From contig NZ_CP032487.1 of assembly GCF_004124235.1 (NCBI RefSeq), positions 2,852,001 to 2,916,000 on the forward strand: DNA of 64,000 nucleotides. The letters are read 5' to 3'. Position numbers and translations under genes: made by a program. The notes under the pieces were generated by a model. The model saw only the letters and a program-made list of their open reading frames with translations. It had not been told where the DNA came from and searched no databases. Source of the stretch: Yersinia hibernica. Lineage in GTDB: Bacteria > Pseudomonadota > Gammaproteobacteria > Enterobacterales > Enterobacteriaceae. This document shows positions 10,076 through 19,765 of this stretch, one piece after another; position 1 is the stretch's first letter, and the number at the start of each line of letters is the position of its first letter.

Positions 10076-13000
10076 ATGGCTAAGTTCTTTATAGATCGAC
10101 CTATTTTCGCCTGGGTTATCGCCATCATAATTATGTTGGCGGGTGGCCTTGCGATAATGAAATTACCTGTCGCGCAATATCCGACCATTGCGCCACCGGC
10201 AATTACAATCTCCGCCAACTATCCTGGCGCCGATGCGACGACTGTGCAGAATACAGTTACGCAGGTTATCGAACAGAACATGAACGGTATCGATAACCTG
10301 TTGTATATGTCTTCCAGCAGTGACTCCTCCGGTAACGTTCAGTTGACGTTGACCTTTAACTCAGGCACTGACCCCGATATTGCCCAGGTTCAGGTGCAGA
10401 ACAAACTGCAATTAGCCATGCCATTGCTGCCGCAAGAAGTTCAGCAGCAAGGTGTGAGTGTTGAAAAGTCCAGTAGTAGCTTCTTAATGGTTGCCGGCTT
10501 CATTTCTGAAGATGGCACCATGCAACAGGAAGATATCGCGGACTATGTAGGTTCTAACGTCAAAGACCCTATCAGCCGTACCGCTGGGGTGGGTGACGTT
10601 CAGCTATTTGGTTCCCAATATGCGATGCGTATTTGGATGGATCCGCACAAACTGAATAACTTCGGTTTGACGCCTGTTGATGTTATCAACGCGATTAAAG
10701 TACAAAACAACCAAGTTGCCGCAGGTCAATTAGGCGGTACGCCACCAGTACCGGGTCAAGAATTGAACTCCTCCATTATTGCTCAAACGCGTTTGACCAA
10801 TGCAGAAGAGTTCAGCCAGATCATGCTGAAAGTGAATACTGATGGCTCTCAGGTTCGTCTGAAAGACGTTGCTATCGTTCAACTGGGTGCTGAAAGCTAT
10901 AACATCATTGCCCGTTATAACGGTAAGCCAGCGGCAGGTATCGGTATTAAGCTGGCAACAGGGGCTAACGCCCTGAACACCTCTGCGGCAGTAAAAGCGG
11001 AATTGGCAAAATTACAGCCTTTCTTCCCGGCAGGTTTGAAAGTGGTTTACCCGTACGACACCACACCGTTCGTTAAAATCTCTATTAACGAGGTGGTTAA
11101 GACGCTGGTAGAAGCTATTATCCTGGTGTTCATCGTCATGTATCTGTTCTTGCAAAACTTCCGCGCAACGTTGATTCCAACGATTGCGGTACCGGTCGTA
11201 TTGTTGGGAACCTTTGCCATTCTCTCCGCCTTAGGCTATTCGATAAACACGCTGACGATGTTCGGGATGGTGTTGGCGATCGGGCTATTGGTAGATGATG
11301 CCATCGTGGTGGTAGAGAACGTCGAACGTGTGATGCAAGAGGAAGGGCTACCACCGAAAGAAGCCACCAAGAAATCCATGGAGCAAATCCAGGGTGCCTT
11401 GGTGGGGATTGCGCTGGTACTTTCTGCGGTATTTATCCCGATGGCCTTCTTCGGCGGCGCGACCGGGGCAATTTATCGTCAGTTCTCAGTGACTATCGTT
11501 TCAGCCATGGTGCTGTCGGTTCTGGTGGCGTTAATTCTGACACCAGCACTGTGCGCCACCATGCTCAAACCTATCGCCAAAGGCGAACATGGCCCGAAAA
11601 CCGGCTTCTTCGGTTGGTTTAACCGCATGTTCGACAAAAGTACCCACCACTATACCGACAGTGTTGCCAACATCCTGCGTAGCACCGGGCGTTATTTGGT
11701 TATCTATCTGGCACTGGTGGTTGTGATGGGCTTGCTGTTCATACGGCTGCCCTCTTCATTCTTGCCCGAAGAAGATCAGGGCGTGTTCCTGACCATGGTA
11801 CAAATGCCGGCGGGTGCAACCCAAGAACGTACCCAGAATGTGCTGAATCAGGTGACTGATTATTACCTTACCAAAGAAAAAGACGTGGTTAATTCAGTAT
11901 TTACTGTTAACGGCTTCGGTTTCAGTGGTCAAGGTCAGAACACCGGTCTGGCATTCGTTAGTCTGAAAAATTGGGATGAGCGCCCGGGCGATCAAAACAA
12001 AGTTCCAGCCATTGTTGGCCGTGCTTCTGCGGCTTTCTCAAAAATTAAAGACGGTTTAGTCTTCGCCTTTAACCTGCCAGCGATTGTGGAATTGGGTACC
12101 GCTACCGGTTTCGACTTCGAGTTAATTGACCAAGGTAACTTGGGGCATCAGAAGTTAACGGAAGCTCGTAACCAACTGCTGGGTATGGCGGCACAGCATC
12201 CAGATATGTTAGTGGGCATGCGGCCTAACGGGCTGGAAGATACACCTCAGTTCAAAGTCGAAGTGGATCAGGAAAAAGCACAGGCGCTTGGGGTGGCTAT
12301 TTCTGATATCAATACGACCTTGGGCTCCGCAATGGGCGGCAGCTATGTAAACGACTTTATCGACCGCGGTCGGGTGAAGAAAGTTTATGTGCAGGCTGAT
12401 GCACCATTCCGTATGTTGCCGGGTGATATCGATAAATGGTATGTCCGCAACAGTTCTGGCCAGATGGTGTCATTTGCCACCTTCTCCAGTGCGAAATGGG
12501 AATATGGCTCACCGCGATTAGAGCGTTATAACGGCCTGCCATCCATGGAAATTCTGGGGCAAGCTGCACCGGGTAAAAGTACCGGTGAAGCCATGGACCT
12601 GATGCAAGAGTTAGCGGCTAAGTTACCTAGCGGTATTGGCTATGACTGGACGGGTATGTCTTATCAGGAACGTCTGTCGGGTAACCAAGCTCCGGCCCTG
12701 TATGCCATCTCACTGATAGTGGTCTTCTTGTGTCTAGCTGCGTTATATGAAAGCTGGTCAATTCCATTCTCAGTTATGTTGGTGGTACCGCTCGGTGTGG
12801 TCGGTGCACTACTGGCCACCACCCTGCGTGGGTTGGAAAATGACGTTTACTTCCAGGTTGGCTTATTGACCACCATCGGGCTATCGGCCAAGAACGCCAT
12901 CTTGATTGTTGAATTCGCCAAGGAGCTGATGGACAAAGAAGGGAAAGGCTTGGTTGAATCAACATTGGAAGCGGTGCGTATGCGTCTGCGGCCAATTTTG

Positions 13001-13228
13001 ATGACCTCACTGGCCTTTATCCTAGGTGTTATGCCTTTGGTTATCAGTAACGGTGCCGGTTCTGGTGCGCAGAATGCGGTTGGTACCGGGGTTATGGGCG
13101 GTATGATAACCGCTACTGTCTTGGCCATTTTCTTTGTTCCGGTATTCTTCGTGGTGGTTCGCCGCCGCTTTAGCCGGAAAAGTGAAGATGTAGAACATGC
13201 TCATGCTGTTGACCACAAGGTGAAGTAA
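10076..13228 (+). CDS. acrB: RND multidrug efflux pump AcrB
   Basis: AcrB is the trimeric proton-driven inner-membrane pump exporting drugs, dyes, detergents and bile salts through AcrA-TolC. The 1050-aa protein has 12 membrane helices and two large periplasmic loops. The proton-relay residues are visible: the Asp pair in [14 protein letters not shown] (near 407-408) and the Lys in [15 protein letters not shown] (near 940). Length equals the E. coli protein (1049). A GGAG site lies upstream of the ATG. A strong hairpin terminator follows. Confidence 0.98.
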   Translation: MAKFFIDRPIFAWVIAIIIMLAGGLAIMKLPVAQYPTIAPPAITISANYPGADATTVQNTVTQVIEQNMNGIDNLLYMSSSSDSSGNVQLTLTFNSGTDPDIAQVQVQNKLQLAMPLLPQEVQQQGVSVEKSSSSFLMVAGFISEDGTMQQEDIADYVGSNVKDPISRTAGVGDVQLFGSQYAMRIWMDPHKLNNFGLTPVDVINAIKVQNNQVAAGQLGGTPPVPGQELNSSIIAQTRLTNAEEFSQIMLKVNTDGSQVRLKDVAIVQLGAESYNIIARYNGKPAAGIGIKLATGANALNTSAAVKAELAKLQPFFPAGLKVVYPYDTTPFVKISINEVVKTLVEAIILVFIVMYLFLQNFRATLIPTIAVPVVLLGTFAILSALGYSINTLTMFGMVLAIGLLVDDAIVVVENVERVMQEEGLPPKEATKKSMEQIQGALVGIALVLSAVFIPMAFFGGATGAIYRQFSVTIVSAMVLSVLVALILTPALCATMLKPIAKGEHGPKTGFFGWFNRMFDKSTHHYTDSVANILRSTGRYLVIYLALVVVMGLLFIRLPSSFLPEEDQGVFLTMVQMPAGATQERTQNVLNQVTDYYLTKEKDVVNSVFTVNGFGFSGQGQNTGLAFVSLKNWDERPGDQNKVPAIVGRASAAFSKIKDGLVFAFNLPAIVELGTATGFDFELIDQGNLGHQKLTEARNQLLGMAAQHPDMLVGMRPNGLEDTPQFKVEVDQEKAQALGVAISDINTTLGSAMGGSYVNDFIDRGRVKKVYVQADAPFRMLPGDIDKWYVRNSSGQMVSFATFSSAKWEYGSPRLERYNGLPSMEILGQAAPGKSTGEAMDLMQELAAKLPSGIGYDWTGMSYQERLSGNQAPALYAISLIVVFLCLAALYESWSIPFSVMLVVPLGVVGALLATTLRGLENDVYFQVGLLTTIGLSAKNAILIVEFAKELMDKEGKGLVESTLEAVRMRLRPILMTSLAFILGVMPLVISNGAGSGAQNAVGTGVMGGMITATVLAIFFVPVFFVVVRRRFSRKSEDVEHAHAVDHKVK

Positions 13229-13260
13229 GCCAACTGGGCAATTCATGAAGTCATATTTAA

Positions 13261-13285
13261 AAGGCCGCAAATGCGGCCTTTTTCT
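13261..13285 (+). terminator. Rho-independent terminator of acrAB
   Basis: AAGGCCGCA-AA-TGCGGCCTT forms a 9-bp stem directly followed by a T run. It ends 57 bp after the acrB stop codon. Confidence 0.9.
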
Positions 13286-13373
13286 TTACCTCTGGTCAAT
13301 CGCAGCCACCTCATCCCAGCCGAAAATAAGCCATTATCAACGTCCTAAAGCAGCCAATTTCGTCCGAGTAATT

Positions 13374-13389
13374 ATATTGTGATCAATAT
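13374..13389. promoter_or_regulatory. Small inverted repeat upstream of yhfY
   Basis: ATATTG-TGAT-CAATAT is a perfect 6-bp inverted repeat about 80 bp before the yhfY-like start. It could be an operator for the yhfYXW genes; there is no direct evidence for the binding protein. Confidence 0.3.
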
Positions 13390-13469
13390 ACCAAATAACC
13401 TTTTGCACATTTGCAGCCAAGCGATAAATTACTATGATTAAATATTCATAAAAATGAAGATAATGGCGA

Positions 13470-13820
13470 ATGGAAACGAGATTAAAAATCTTATATGACG
13501 CTCAGCTTATTGATTCCACAGTCTACTTCGGGATGCTTAATGTCCTCACGCGCCTGGAACAATACTGGCAATTATCTATTCGCCATCCGCAAGGAGAAAT
13601 ACTGATTACTCACATGGCGAATGCGCTGATGCGGGCGAGTCAAGGGCAGGTTATTTTGCCTATTGATGATGAAATATTAAAAGAGATTGAAGCCACTGCA
13701 GTTTTTGTCAATGTCAGAGAAATCAATAGCGACCTGCTCTCACTGTTTGCCTTTGAAGTCCCAGACCACGAATTAGGATATTTATTAGTAAACTTATATG
13801 GCCTGTATCTGGCCCAGTAA
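13470..13820 (+). CDS. yhfY: PRD-domain protein, YhfY-like
   Basis: This 116-aa protein resembles a stand-alone PTS regulation domain (PRD): a helical segment with THMANALMRASQG near residue 46 and the C-terminal pattern FEVPDHELGYLLVNLYGLYL. PRDs are usually phosphorylated on His by PTS proteins to control transcription factors, but no DNA-binding or PTS domain is attached here. E. coli yhfY is a lone PRD gene directly upstream of yhfX, the same order as here. Assignment rests on context plus fold pattern. The role is unknown, possibly sensing for the pathway of the next two genes. Confidence 0.75.
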   Translation: METRLKILYDAQLIDSTVYFGMLNVLTRLEQYWQLSIRHPQGEILITHMANALMRASQGQVILPIDDEILKEIEATAVFVNVREINSDLLSLFAFEVPDHELGYLLVNLYGLYLAQ

Positions 13821-13889
13821 ATGCAGTGCTCGTCATTTTAGCACTCACTAAATATTCAAAAAAATGAAAAATAAATATCATTTTACTCT

Positions 13890-13951
13890 CAATAATTCGA
13901 GTGCCAGGAAGGCGATAAACGCATATCCAGCTTGAAATATGACGAGGATAT
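13890..13951. repeat. Short palindromic intergenic repeat (YPAL-like), copy 2
   Basis: AATAATTCGAGTGCCAGGAAGGCG at the left and CAGCTTGAAATATGACGAGGATA at the right match the ends of copy 1 at 2686 with the centre missing. It sits in the 143-bp yhfY-yhfX gap. Confidence 0.5.
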
Positions 13952-13963
13952 TAGGGATAGAAT

Positions 13964-15139
13964 ATGCTACTCAAAGCATTACAAAAACAGAATCCAGCGC
14001 TCATAGAAGCGGCACTTTCGTTATGGCAACAAGGGATGATTAAACCTGACAGCTACATTATTGATGTTGATCAGGTCAGACAAAATGCAAGTTTACTGCT
14101 AGAAACCGCAACAAAATGTGGCATTACTCTTTATTTCATCAGCAAGCAGTTTGGCCGAAATCCCCTGCTGTGCAAGCTCCTGCTGGAATGTGGCTATCAA
14201 GGTATTGTGGCGGTGGATTTCAAAGAGGTACGCCAACTCTATCAACATAATTTGCCAGTGGCCCACATTGGCCATTTAGTACAAATCCCAAGCGGGATGG
14301 TGGATGAAGTTGTCTCCCATAACCCCGAGGTCATCACGGTCTACAGTGTCGCCAAAGCACGCGAAATTGCTGCAGCTTGCGCGCGCCAAAACAAGGAGCA
14401 AGCGCTGTTGTTAAAAGTCTGCCACCCCGGTGACTTGGTTTATCCAGGGCAAGAAGCTGGATTTTCTTTGGATGAATTACCCATTGTTATCAATGAAATA
14501 AAAGCAATTCGCGGCGTGCGATTGGTGGGAGTCACCCATTTCCCTTGCATGCTTTTTGATCCCGAAAAGGGCAAAACATTACCCAGTCTGAACCTCAACA
14601 CCCTGATTGAGGCAAAAAGTATTCTTGAGCAACATGGCATCCAAGTGGAGCAGGTGAATGGCCCTTCCGCGACCAGTGTTGAAAGCTTACCGCAACTGGC
14701 TAAATGGGGGGTAACTCATGCTGAGCCGGGCCATTCATTGACCGGAACAATGCCTTCCAACCAGCAGGGTAACCAGCCAGAACAAATCGCCATGCTTTAT
14801 CTGACTGAGATTTCACATTGCCACCAAGGTAACAGTCATTGCTACGGCGGGGGATACTACCGGCGTGGTCATTTGCGCAATGCGCTGGTGCATGACCGGC
14901 ACTGGCATGCCAGCCAAGTCCTGAAACCCGCCAATGACAGCATCGACTATACCTTGAGCCTGGCGGAGCCCTTTACTGTCGGCAGCCCGGTCATCATGTG
15001 CTTTCGCACTCAAATTTTTGCCACCCGCAGTGATGTGGCCCTGGTCGCCGGGATCCAATCAGGCCAGCCCATACTACTCGGAATTTATGATAGTCAGGGA
15101 AATACCATTCCAGCGACCGCCGCACAGGAGGGGTTATGA
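13964..15139 (+). CDS. yhfX: YhfX family PLP enzyme (alanine-racemase fold)
   Basis: This 391-aa protein is a fold-type III PLP-dependent enzyme like alanine racemase. The [14 protein letters not shown] segment near residue 58 holds the likely PLP lysine. [10 protein letters not shown] (~185), [13 protein letters not shown] (~230) and [10 protein letters not shown] (~255) are close to E. coli YhfX as I recall it. The real substrate is unknown; an amino acid or amino sugar racemase or lyase is possible. Its stop codon overlaps the next start (ATGA at 15136-15139), so it is translationally coupled to yhfW. Confidence 0.85.
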   Translation: MLLKALQKQNPALIEAALSLWQQGMIKPDSYIIDVDQVRQNASLLLETATKCGITLYFISKQFGRNPLLCKLLLECGYQGIVAVDFKEVRQLYQHNLPVAHIGHLVQIPSGMVDEVVSHNPEVITVYSVAKAREIAAACARQNKEQALLLKVCHPGDLVYPGQEAGFSLDELPIVINEIKAIRGVRLVGVTHFPCMLFDPEKGKTLPSLNLNTLIEAKSILEQHGIQVEQVNGPSATSVESLPQLAKWGVTHAEPGHSLTGTMPSNQQGNQPEQIAMLYLTEISHCHQGNSHCYGGGYYRRGHLRNALVHDRHWHASQVLKPANDSIDYTLSLAEPFTVGSPVIMCFRTQIFATRSDVALVAGIQSGQPILLGIYDSQGNTIPATAAQEGL

Positions 15140-16401
15140 GTAAGTTCATCGTACTGGTCATTGACAGTTTTGGCGTAGGTGCCATGCCTGATGTTTCTGA
15201 TGTTCGCCCACAGGATGTCGGGGCAAATACCTGCGCGCATATTTTGCAAACTTACCCCAAATTGCGTTTAGCCAATCTGGAAAAACTGGGGTTACTCAAT
15301 GCGTTGCATCTTGGTTCTCCTGATTTCCATGACAGCGTAATGCAAGACAGCCCTCAAGCCAGCTTTGGTGTGGCGCTGCTGCAACATGAGGGCGGCGATA
15401 CTTTCATGGGCCATCAGGAAATTATGGGCACCCTGCCCCGCGCGCCCCTCAGCATGCCATTTTCCACCGTAAAAACGCGCGTGGCTAATGCCTTACGCCA
15501 GCAAAGTTATCAAGTTGAAGAGCGCAGTGCGCCTGATGATAGCAGTAATTTGCAATTTCTCTGGGTCAATAACTGCGTCGCAATTGGCGATAATCTTGAA
15601 GCAGACTTGGGCCAAGTATTTAATATTTGTGCCAATTTAAGTGAAATTAATTTTGCGCAAGTCGAAAAGATCGGCCGAATTGTGCGCGGTTGTGTGGAAG
15701 TAAACCGTGTTATCGCCTACGGCGGGCAACTGAGCCATAGTCATGCAATCATCGGCGCAGCCGAAGTTAAGCAACAACATTACATTGGTATTAACAGCCC
15801 GAAATCCGGTGTTTACGATAAGGGTTTCCAGGTTATTCATCTGGGTTATGGTGTGGACGCTAATGTTCAGGTTGCGCAGCAGCTCGACAAAGTCAACATT
15901 CCCACAGTGCTGGTGGGTAAAGTTGCTGATATTGTTGCCAACCCTGCCGGGCGAAATTATCAACAACTGGTCGATTCCCAGGCTATTCTGGATATCACAT
16001 TGGCAGAAATACAACGCGCAGGCAGTGCATTCATCTGTACGAATATTCAAGAAACTGATTTGGCCGGCCATGGTCAGGATGTCGCGCGCTATGCCGAGCG
16101 CCTGCAATTGGTCGATAATATGTTGGGTAAAATGACGGCGGCCATGGCAACCGGGGACTGCTTGGTAATAATGGCAGATCACGGCAATGACCCGACTATC
16201 GGCCACAGCAAGCACACGCGCGAGCAAGTTCCCTTGCTGGTCTATCAGGCCGGAGTTACTGATTTTCAACCCAACAGCATTCGCCTGGGCACCCGACAAA
16301 CAATGTCTGATGTTGGCGCAACCGTCTGTGAGTTTTTCGCCGCGCCAGCCCCGCAAAATGGCCACTCTTTCTGGCGACAGCTCACTGAGCACAGTCACTA
16401 A
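15136..16401 (+). CDS. yhfW: Phosphopentomutase-like metalloenzyme YhfW
   Basis: This 421-aa protein belongs to the alkaline-phosphatase/phosphopentomutase superfamily. Its metal-site motifs are [10 protein letters not shown] at the N-terminus, [14 protein letters not shown] near residue 95 (phospho-acceptor Thr), and [20 protein letters not shown] near 350, which match DeoB motifs. It is distinct from DeoB and resembles E. coli YhfW. It probably moves a phosphate within a sugar phosphate; the pathway is undefined. It is the last gene of the set, with a terminator 67 bp downstream. Confidence 0.85.
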   Translation: MSKFIVLVIDSFGVGAMPDVSDVRPQDVGANTCAHILQTYPKLRLANLEKLGLLNALHLGSPDFHDSVMQDSPQASFGVALLQHEGGDTFMGHQEIMGTLPRAPLSMPFSTVKTRVANALRQQSYQVEERSAPDDSSNLQFLWVNNCVAIGDNLEADLGQVFNICANLSEINFAQVEKIGRIVRGCVEVNRVIAYGGQLSHSHAIIGAAEVKQQHYIGINSPKSGVYDKGFQVIHLGYGVDANVQVAQQLDKVNIPTVLVGKVADIVANPAGRNYQQLVDSQAILDITLAEIQRAGSAFICTNIQETDLAGHGQDVARYAERLQLVDNMLGKMTAAMATGDCLVIMADHGNDPTIGHSKHTREQVPLLVYQAGVTDFQPNSIRLGTRQTMSDVGATVCEFFAAPAPQNGHSFWRQLTEHSH

Positions 16402-16468
16402 TGGAATATATTCAGAGTATTTGAAATATATCCCAAATACGGTAACAACAGCCGCCACCGTCAAAAGT

Positions 16469-16497
16469 CCGCAAATGTCGATTTGCGGTTTTTTTTT
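16469..16497 (+). terminator. Terminator after yhfW
   Basis: CCGCAAAT-GTCG-ATTTGCGG gives an 8-bp stem followed by nine T residues. Confidence 0.9.
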
Positions 16498-16537
16498 ATT
16501 CGGACTTGAAACTGAAAAATGAATGGAGCATAATTAT

Positions 16538-16552
16538 TGTTATAATATAACA
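16538..16552. promoter_or_regulatory. Zur box upstream of rpmE2
   Basis: TGTTATAATATAACA is a perfect palindrome identical to the core of the gamma-proteobacterial Zur (zinc uptake regulator) site. It ends 18 bp before the rpmE2 start codon, a position that would block transcription when zinc is plentiful. Confidence 0.9.
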
Positions 16553-16570
16553 TAACAAATGGAGTTCTAT

Positions 16571-16831
16571 ATGAAACCCGCCATCCATCCTAACTATCGG
16601 ACCGTGGTTTTTCACGATACCAGCGCAAACACCTATTTCATCGTGGGTTCAACCATTGCTACTGAGCGCACGATTGAACGCGATGGGCAGACCTATCCTT
16701 ATGTCACATTGGATATTTCTTCTGCTTCGCATCCGTATTACACCGGTAAACAGAAAGAGTTTTCAAAAGCGGGCAGCGCCGCGCGTTTCCATCAGCGCTT
16801 CGGCAGCTTCCTGACCAAAAAAGCCAGCTAA
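16571..16831 (+). CDS. rpmE2: 50S ribosomal protein L31 type B (zinc-free paralog)
   Basis: This is the zinc-independent paralog of L31 that replaces the zinc-binding form on ribosomes when zinc is scarce and so frees zinc. The 86-aa product ([16 protein letters not shown]..., ...[12 protein letters not shown]) lacks the CxxC zinc cysteines of the standard L31. The start at 16571 is chosen over the ATG at 16559 because GGAG at 16561-16564 is correctly spaced only for the later one. A Zur box lies just upstream, and rpmJ2 follows after 15 bp. Confidence 0.95.
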   Translation: MKPAIHPNYRTVVFHDTSANTYFIVGSTIATERTIERDGQTYPYVTLDISSASHPYYTGKQKEFSKAGSAARFHQRFGSFLTKKAS

Positions 16832-16846
16832 TTCTGAGAGTTGATT

Positions 16847-16990
16847 ATGCAAGTATTGAGTTCATTACGATCGGCCAAAAACCGCCATCCCGATTGCAAA
16901 ATCGTCCGTCGCCGTGGGCGGGTGTATGTCATTTGCAAAAGTAATCCACGTTTTAAAGCCGTTCAGGGAGGAACACATAAGAAACGTTGA
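16847..16990 (+). CDS. rpmJ2: 50S ribosomal protein L36 type B (zinc-free paralog)
   Basis: This 47-aa product, [20 protein letters not shown] then [19 protein letters not shown], is the longer L36 paralog (YkgO type) without the full Cys/His zinc set of RpmJ. It forms an operon with rpmE2 (15-bp gap) under the same Zur box. The extended NRHPDC insertion is typical of the Zur-controlled paralog. Confidence 0.93.
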
Positions 16991-17015
16991 TATTGAGTTG
17001 ATTATCTATCATTAA

Positions 17016-17044
17016 AAAGCCCCGTTGCGGCCCAACGGGGCTTT
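17016..17044. terminator. Bidirectional terminator between rpmJ2 and the zinc importer operon
   Basis: AAAGCCCCGTTG-CGGCC-CAACGGGGCTTT forms a 12-bp stem with A and T runs on both sides. It is placed to stop both the rpmE2-rpmJ2 transcript and the opposing ABC-transporter transcript. Confidence 0.88.
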
Positions 17045-17107
17045 ATTATTTGTCATAAAAGTGTGAGAAATTAGCCCCAGACGTCCCGCCGAGGCTAAAT
17101 TATTTGA

Positions 17108-17986
17108 CTACTTCATGCTGTTCACCAGGGTATCCACATTGTGTTTAAAAGCTTGTGCATAGGTCGCGGCCGGGCCATCAGCAGCAGATAGTGCTTCCGG
17201 ATACAGCTCTCCGCCCGCTTGCGCGCCACTGGCCGCCGCAATCTGTTTGACCAGCCGGGGATCCGTCTGATTTTCGATGAAATAGGTTTTTATTTTCTCT
17301 TGCTTGATTTGATTAATCAGCGCAGCAACCCCACTGGCACTGGCTTCAGACTCGGTAGAGAACCCGACCGGTGACAGGAAGTTAACCCCATATTCCTGGC
17401 TAAAGTAGCCAAAGGCATCATGGCTCGTCAGAACTTTTCGCTGTGCGGCAGGCACCTTGGCAAATTGTGCTTTGGCGTAAGCATCCAGTTTTTCCAGCTG
17501 CTGAATGTATTCGCCCCCGCGTTGGCGAAAATAAGCGGCATCTTGCGGGTCTGCAACAATCAACGCATTCATCACGTTATTAGCATATTTAATACCATTC
17601 GCCATACTGTTCCATGCATGGGGGTCAGTGACCATTTCCCCCTCTTCATCCATCTTGCGGCTATCGACGCCGGTAGAGGCCACCACCACTTGCCCCTTAT
17701 AGCCAGAGGCCGTAATCAGCCGCTCCAGCCAGCCCTCTAATCCTAATCCACTGATAAACACCACATCAGCGTTGGACAGTTGCTTGCTATTTTTGGGTGT
17801 CGGCTCAAAACTGTGGGGATCACCATTTGGGCCCACCAAGGTCACCACGTTGACATGCTCGCCCCCAACCTGCTGGACGATATCACCGAGAATGGAAAAA
17901 CTGGCAACAACCTCAACTGTTTTTGCCATCGCCAGTGGGCTTGACAGTAGGGCAGCCACCGCCAAACTAATAGGTAAATACTTCAT
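17108..17986 (-). CDS. Zinc-type metal ABC transporter, periplasmic binding protein
   Basis: This 292-aa cluster A-I metal-binding protein has a signal peptide ending LAMA (residues 1-21). The expected metal ligands are His58 (DPHSF), His123 (DPHAW) and His189 (TSHDAFGYF). A histidine at the third position is the zinc (ZnuA) type, whereas manganese/iron binders such as PsaA and YfeA have Glu there. The His/Asp-rich loop of ZnuA is almost absent (only an acidic DEEGEM stretch at 113-118). It is the last gene of a three-gene operon and would deliver Zn2+ to the permease. It is probably a second importer besides the usual znuABC; a ZniA-like role as described in Klebsiella is inference. Confidence 0.88.
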   Translation of the reverse strand: MKYLPISLAVAALLSSPLAMAKTVEVVASFSILGDIVQQVGGEHVNVVTLVGPNGDPHSFEPTPKNSKQLSNADVVFISGLGLEGWLERLITASGYKGQVVVASTGVDSRKMDEEGEMVTDPHAWNSMANGIKYANNVMNALIVADPQDAAYFRQRGGEYIQQLEKLDAYAKAQFAKVPAAQRKVLTSHDAFGYFSQEYGVNFLSPVGFSTESEASASGVAALINQIKQEKIKTYFIENQTDPRLVKQIAAASGAQAGGELYPEALSAADGPAATYAQAFKHNVDTLVNSMK

Positions 17987-18014
17987 TTAACTCTCCTTTT
18001 ATGACAGGTACTTC

Positions 18015-18872
18015 TCAACGGCGCGCGGCCACTAATACACCACCACGCGTCCCAAATAAGATAGAGGCGAAGAAAATCAGACTGGCGCTCAAGACAATGG
18101 CCGGCCCGGCAGGTAATGAGGCGTAATAAGACCACAGTAACCCGACGATACTGGCGAGCATGCCTACGCCGACGGCGATGCCCACTGTCTGCGGCAAGTT
18201 TTTGGCCCAAAAGCGCGCACTGGCCGCGGGCAACATCATTAACCCGACCGACATCAATGTGCCCAAGATCTGAAACCCAGCCACCAGATTAAGCACCACC
18301 AATGACAGAAACAGTGCATGAACCACCATCAACCAGCGCCCCATGCTGACCCGGAGAAAAACTGGATCAAATGACTCGACCACCAGTGCGCGATAAATGG
18401 CCGCCAATGCCAACATGGAGAGTGTGGTAATAACCCCCACCATGGTCATGGCATGAGTATCAACCGCTAAAATAGAACCAAATAACACATGGAGCAGGTC
18501 CATACTGGAACCGCGCAAAGAGACCAGGGTGACCCCCAAGGCCAAAGAGCTCAGATAGAAACCCGCGAAGCTGGCATCTTCTTTTAAGAGGGTGCGCCGG
18601 CTCACCCACCCCGACATCATGGCAACCGCAAGCCCGGCAATAAAACCACCGACGCCCATCGCAATCAGTGACATACCTGAAATCAAATATCCGATGGCGG
18701 CTCCGGGTAATACCGCATGTGACAGCGCATCCCCCACCAGGCTCATTCGTCGTAATAACAAAAAAACGCCCAGTGGCGCTGAACTGAGTGATAGAGCCAA
18801 ACAGGCCACTAATGCCCGCCGCATAAAACCAAAATCAAGGAAAGGGTCAGTCAGTAAATGAAGCAATATCAC
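18015..18872 (-). CDS. Zinc-type metal ABC transporter, permease
   Basis: This 285-aa inner-membrane protein has about eight to nine hydrophobic helices and the ABC-3 family pattern RRMSLVGDALSHAVLPGAAIGYL near residue 42. It is the channel subunit for the metal importer. It overlaps the ATPase gene by 4 bp (ATGA type) and lies 28 bp before the binding-protein gene, so the order is ATPase, permease, binding protein. Confidence 0.9.
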   Translation of the reverse strand: MILLHLLTDPFLDFGFMRRALVACLALSLSSAPLGVFLLLRRMSLVGDALSHAVLPGAAIGYLISGMSLIAMGVGGFIAGLAVAMMSGWVSRRTLLKEDASFAGFYLSSLALGVTLVSLRGSSMDLLHVLFGSILAVDTHAMTMVGVITTLSMLALAAIYRALVVESFDPVFLRVSMGRWLMVVHALFLSLVVLNLVAGFQILGTLMSVGLMMLPAASARFWAKNLPQTVGIAVGVGMLASIVGLLWSYYASLPAGPAIVLSASLIFFASILFGTRGGVLVAARR

Positions 18873-19606
18873 GAGTTAACGGCCCTCAGTGAGCCGGGCT
18901 GCGCGGCTGGTGAGGAGAGTGGGCAAGATGAGTGATGAGAGTGATGCCACTGCGCTAACACCTGCTCTGAGGGCTGCCAGCAATGGCCCTGAGGTGTTAG
19001 CCACAATGTGTGCGGGAAATGCGCTGCCACCATCGACAGGTCGTGTAAGACGGCAATGATGGTTCCGCCTTCATTATGCAGCTGATGAATAACCTCAAGT
19101 AATAATCCCACTGTTTGGCTGTCGATGCCGGTAAATGGCTCATCCAGCAAAATCAGTGGGGCTTGCTGTACTAAAAGGCGAGCAAAAAGCACCCGCTGCA
19201 ACTGCCCACCAGAAAGCTCGCCGACAGGTCGGCGGGCCATATCCAGCATACCGACTGTAGTTAATGCCTGTTTGATTCGTTGCCGTGATTGATGATTAAT
19301 TCCACCGAGCAATCCACTCTGTGGCCAGCACCCCATGGCCACAACATCTTGCACGACAATAGGAAACTGACTATCTAACTCAGTCTGTTGAGGTAAATAG
19401 GCCATCTGCGGGGCGCTGCCAGCAGTAAAGCTGATATGCCCAGCCACGGTGGGCTGTAAACCCGCTAATGTTTTGAGTAATGTGGATTTACCGGCCCCAT
19501 TTGCTCCGATAATTGCAGTCAGAGAACCGGCCTCAAAATGGCCGTCAATCGGCGGTATCAGAGCATGACTGCCATAGCCAATCTCAGTGTTTCTCAAATT
19601 TATCAT
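18869..19606 (-). CDS. Zinc-type metal ABC transporter, ATP-binding protein
   Basis: This 245-aa ABC ATPase has Walker A GANGAGKST (~residue 33), signature LSGGQLQRVLFARLL (~131), Walker B LILLDEP and the switch His in AVLHDLSMVA. The C-terminus carries a histidine-rich stretch, HHSHHSSC, which could bind metal. The start is taken at ATG 19606 (MINLRNTEIGYG), which aligns with family N-termini. A longer frame to 19651 exists, but its extra codons overlap a separate small ORF whose stop codon overlaps this ATG. It drives metal uptake with the two downstream genes. Confidence 0.88.
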   Translation of the reverse strand: MINLRNTEIGYGSHALIPPIDGHFEAGSLTAIIGANGAGKSTLLKTLAGLQPTVAGHISFTAGSAPQMAYLPQQTELDSQFPIVVQDVVAMGCWPQSGLLGGINHQSRQRIKQALTTVGMLDMARRPVGELSGGQLQRVLFARLLVQQAPLILLDEPFTGIDSQTVGLLLEVIHQLHNEGGTIIAVLHDLSMVAAHFPHTLWLTPQGHCWQPSEQVLAQWHHSHHSSCPLSSPAAQPGSLRAVNS

Positions 19607-19743
19607 GGCAATATATTCGCCCAATAAATGGCGCACCACAGCAACGCGCAAAGTAAGGCGACACCGGCAACACGCTGCAATGAGGAGAGAGAAAACAACG
19701 TCCAGTGTGGACGTGGAGCAAACCGAGCACAGAATCTGTTCAT
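19603..19743 (-). CDS. Candidate 46-aa membrane protein, coupled to the zinc ATPase gene
   Basis: Reading the minus strand from ATG 19743 gives 46 codons ending in TGA at 19605-19603, which overlaps the ATPase ATG at 19606 (ATGA). The product starts MNRFCARFAPRPHW and has one hydrophobic segment, VAGVALLCALLWCAIYWANI, at residues 25-44. The stop/start overlap and membrane segment suggest a coupled small subunit. However, there is no clear Shine-Dalgarno sequence, so it may be a chance frame. No family is recognised. Confidence 0.4.
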   Translation of the reverse strand: MNRFCARFAPRPHWTLFSLSSLQRVAGVALLCALLWCAIYWANILP

Positions 19744-19765
19744 GTTAGAGAAGAATAGGTGGATT

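Noticed and set aside
15637..16464. 275-codon open frame antisense to yhfW
   Set aside because: It is the complement of a well-conserved metalloenzyme gene, has no recognisable motifs and no ribosome site.
18869..19651. Longer start of the metal ABC ATPase at 19651
   Set aside because: The extra 15 residues are not family-like; ATG 19606 matches homologous N-termini and overlaps the stop of the small upstream ORF.
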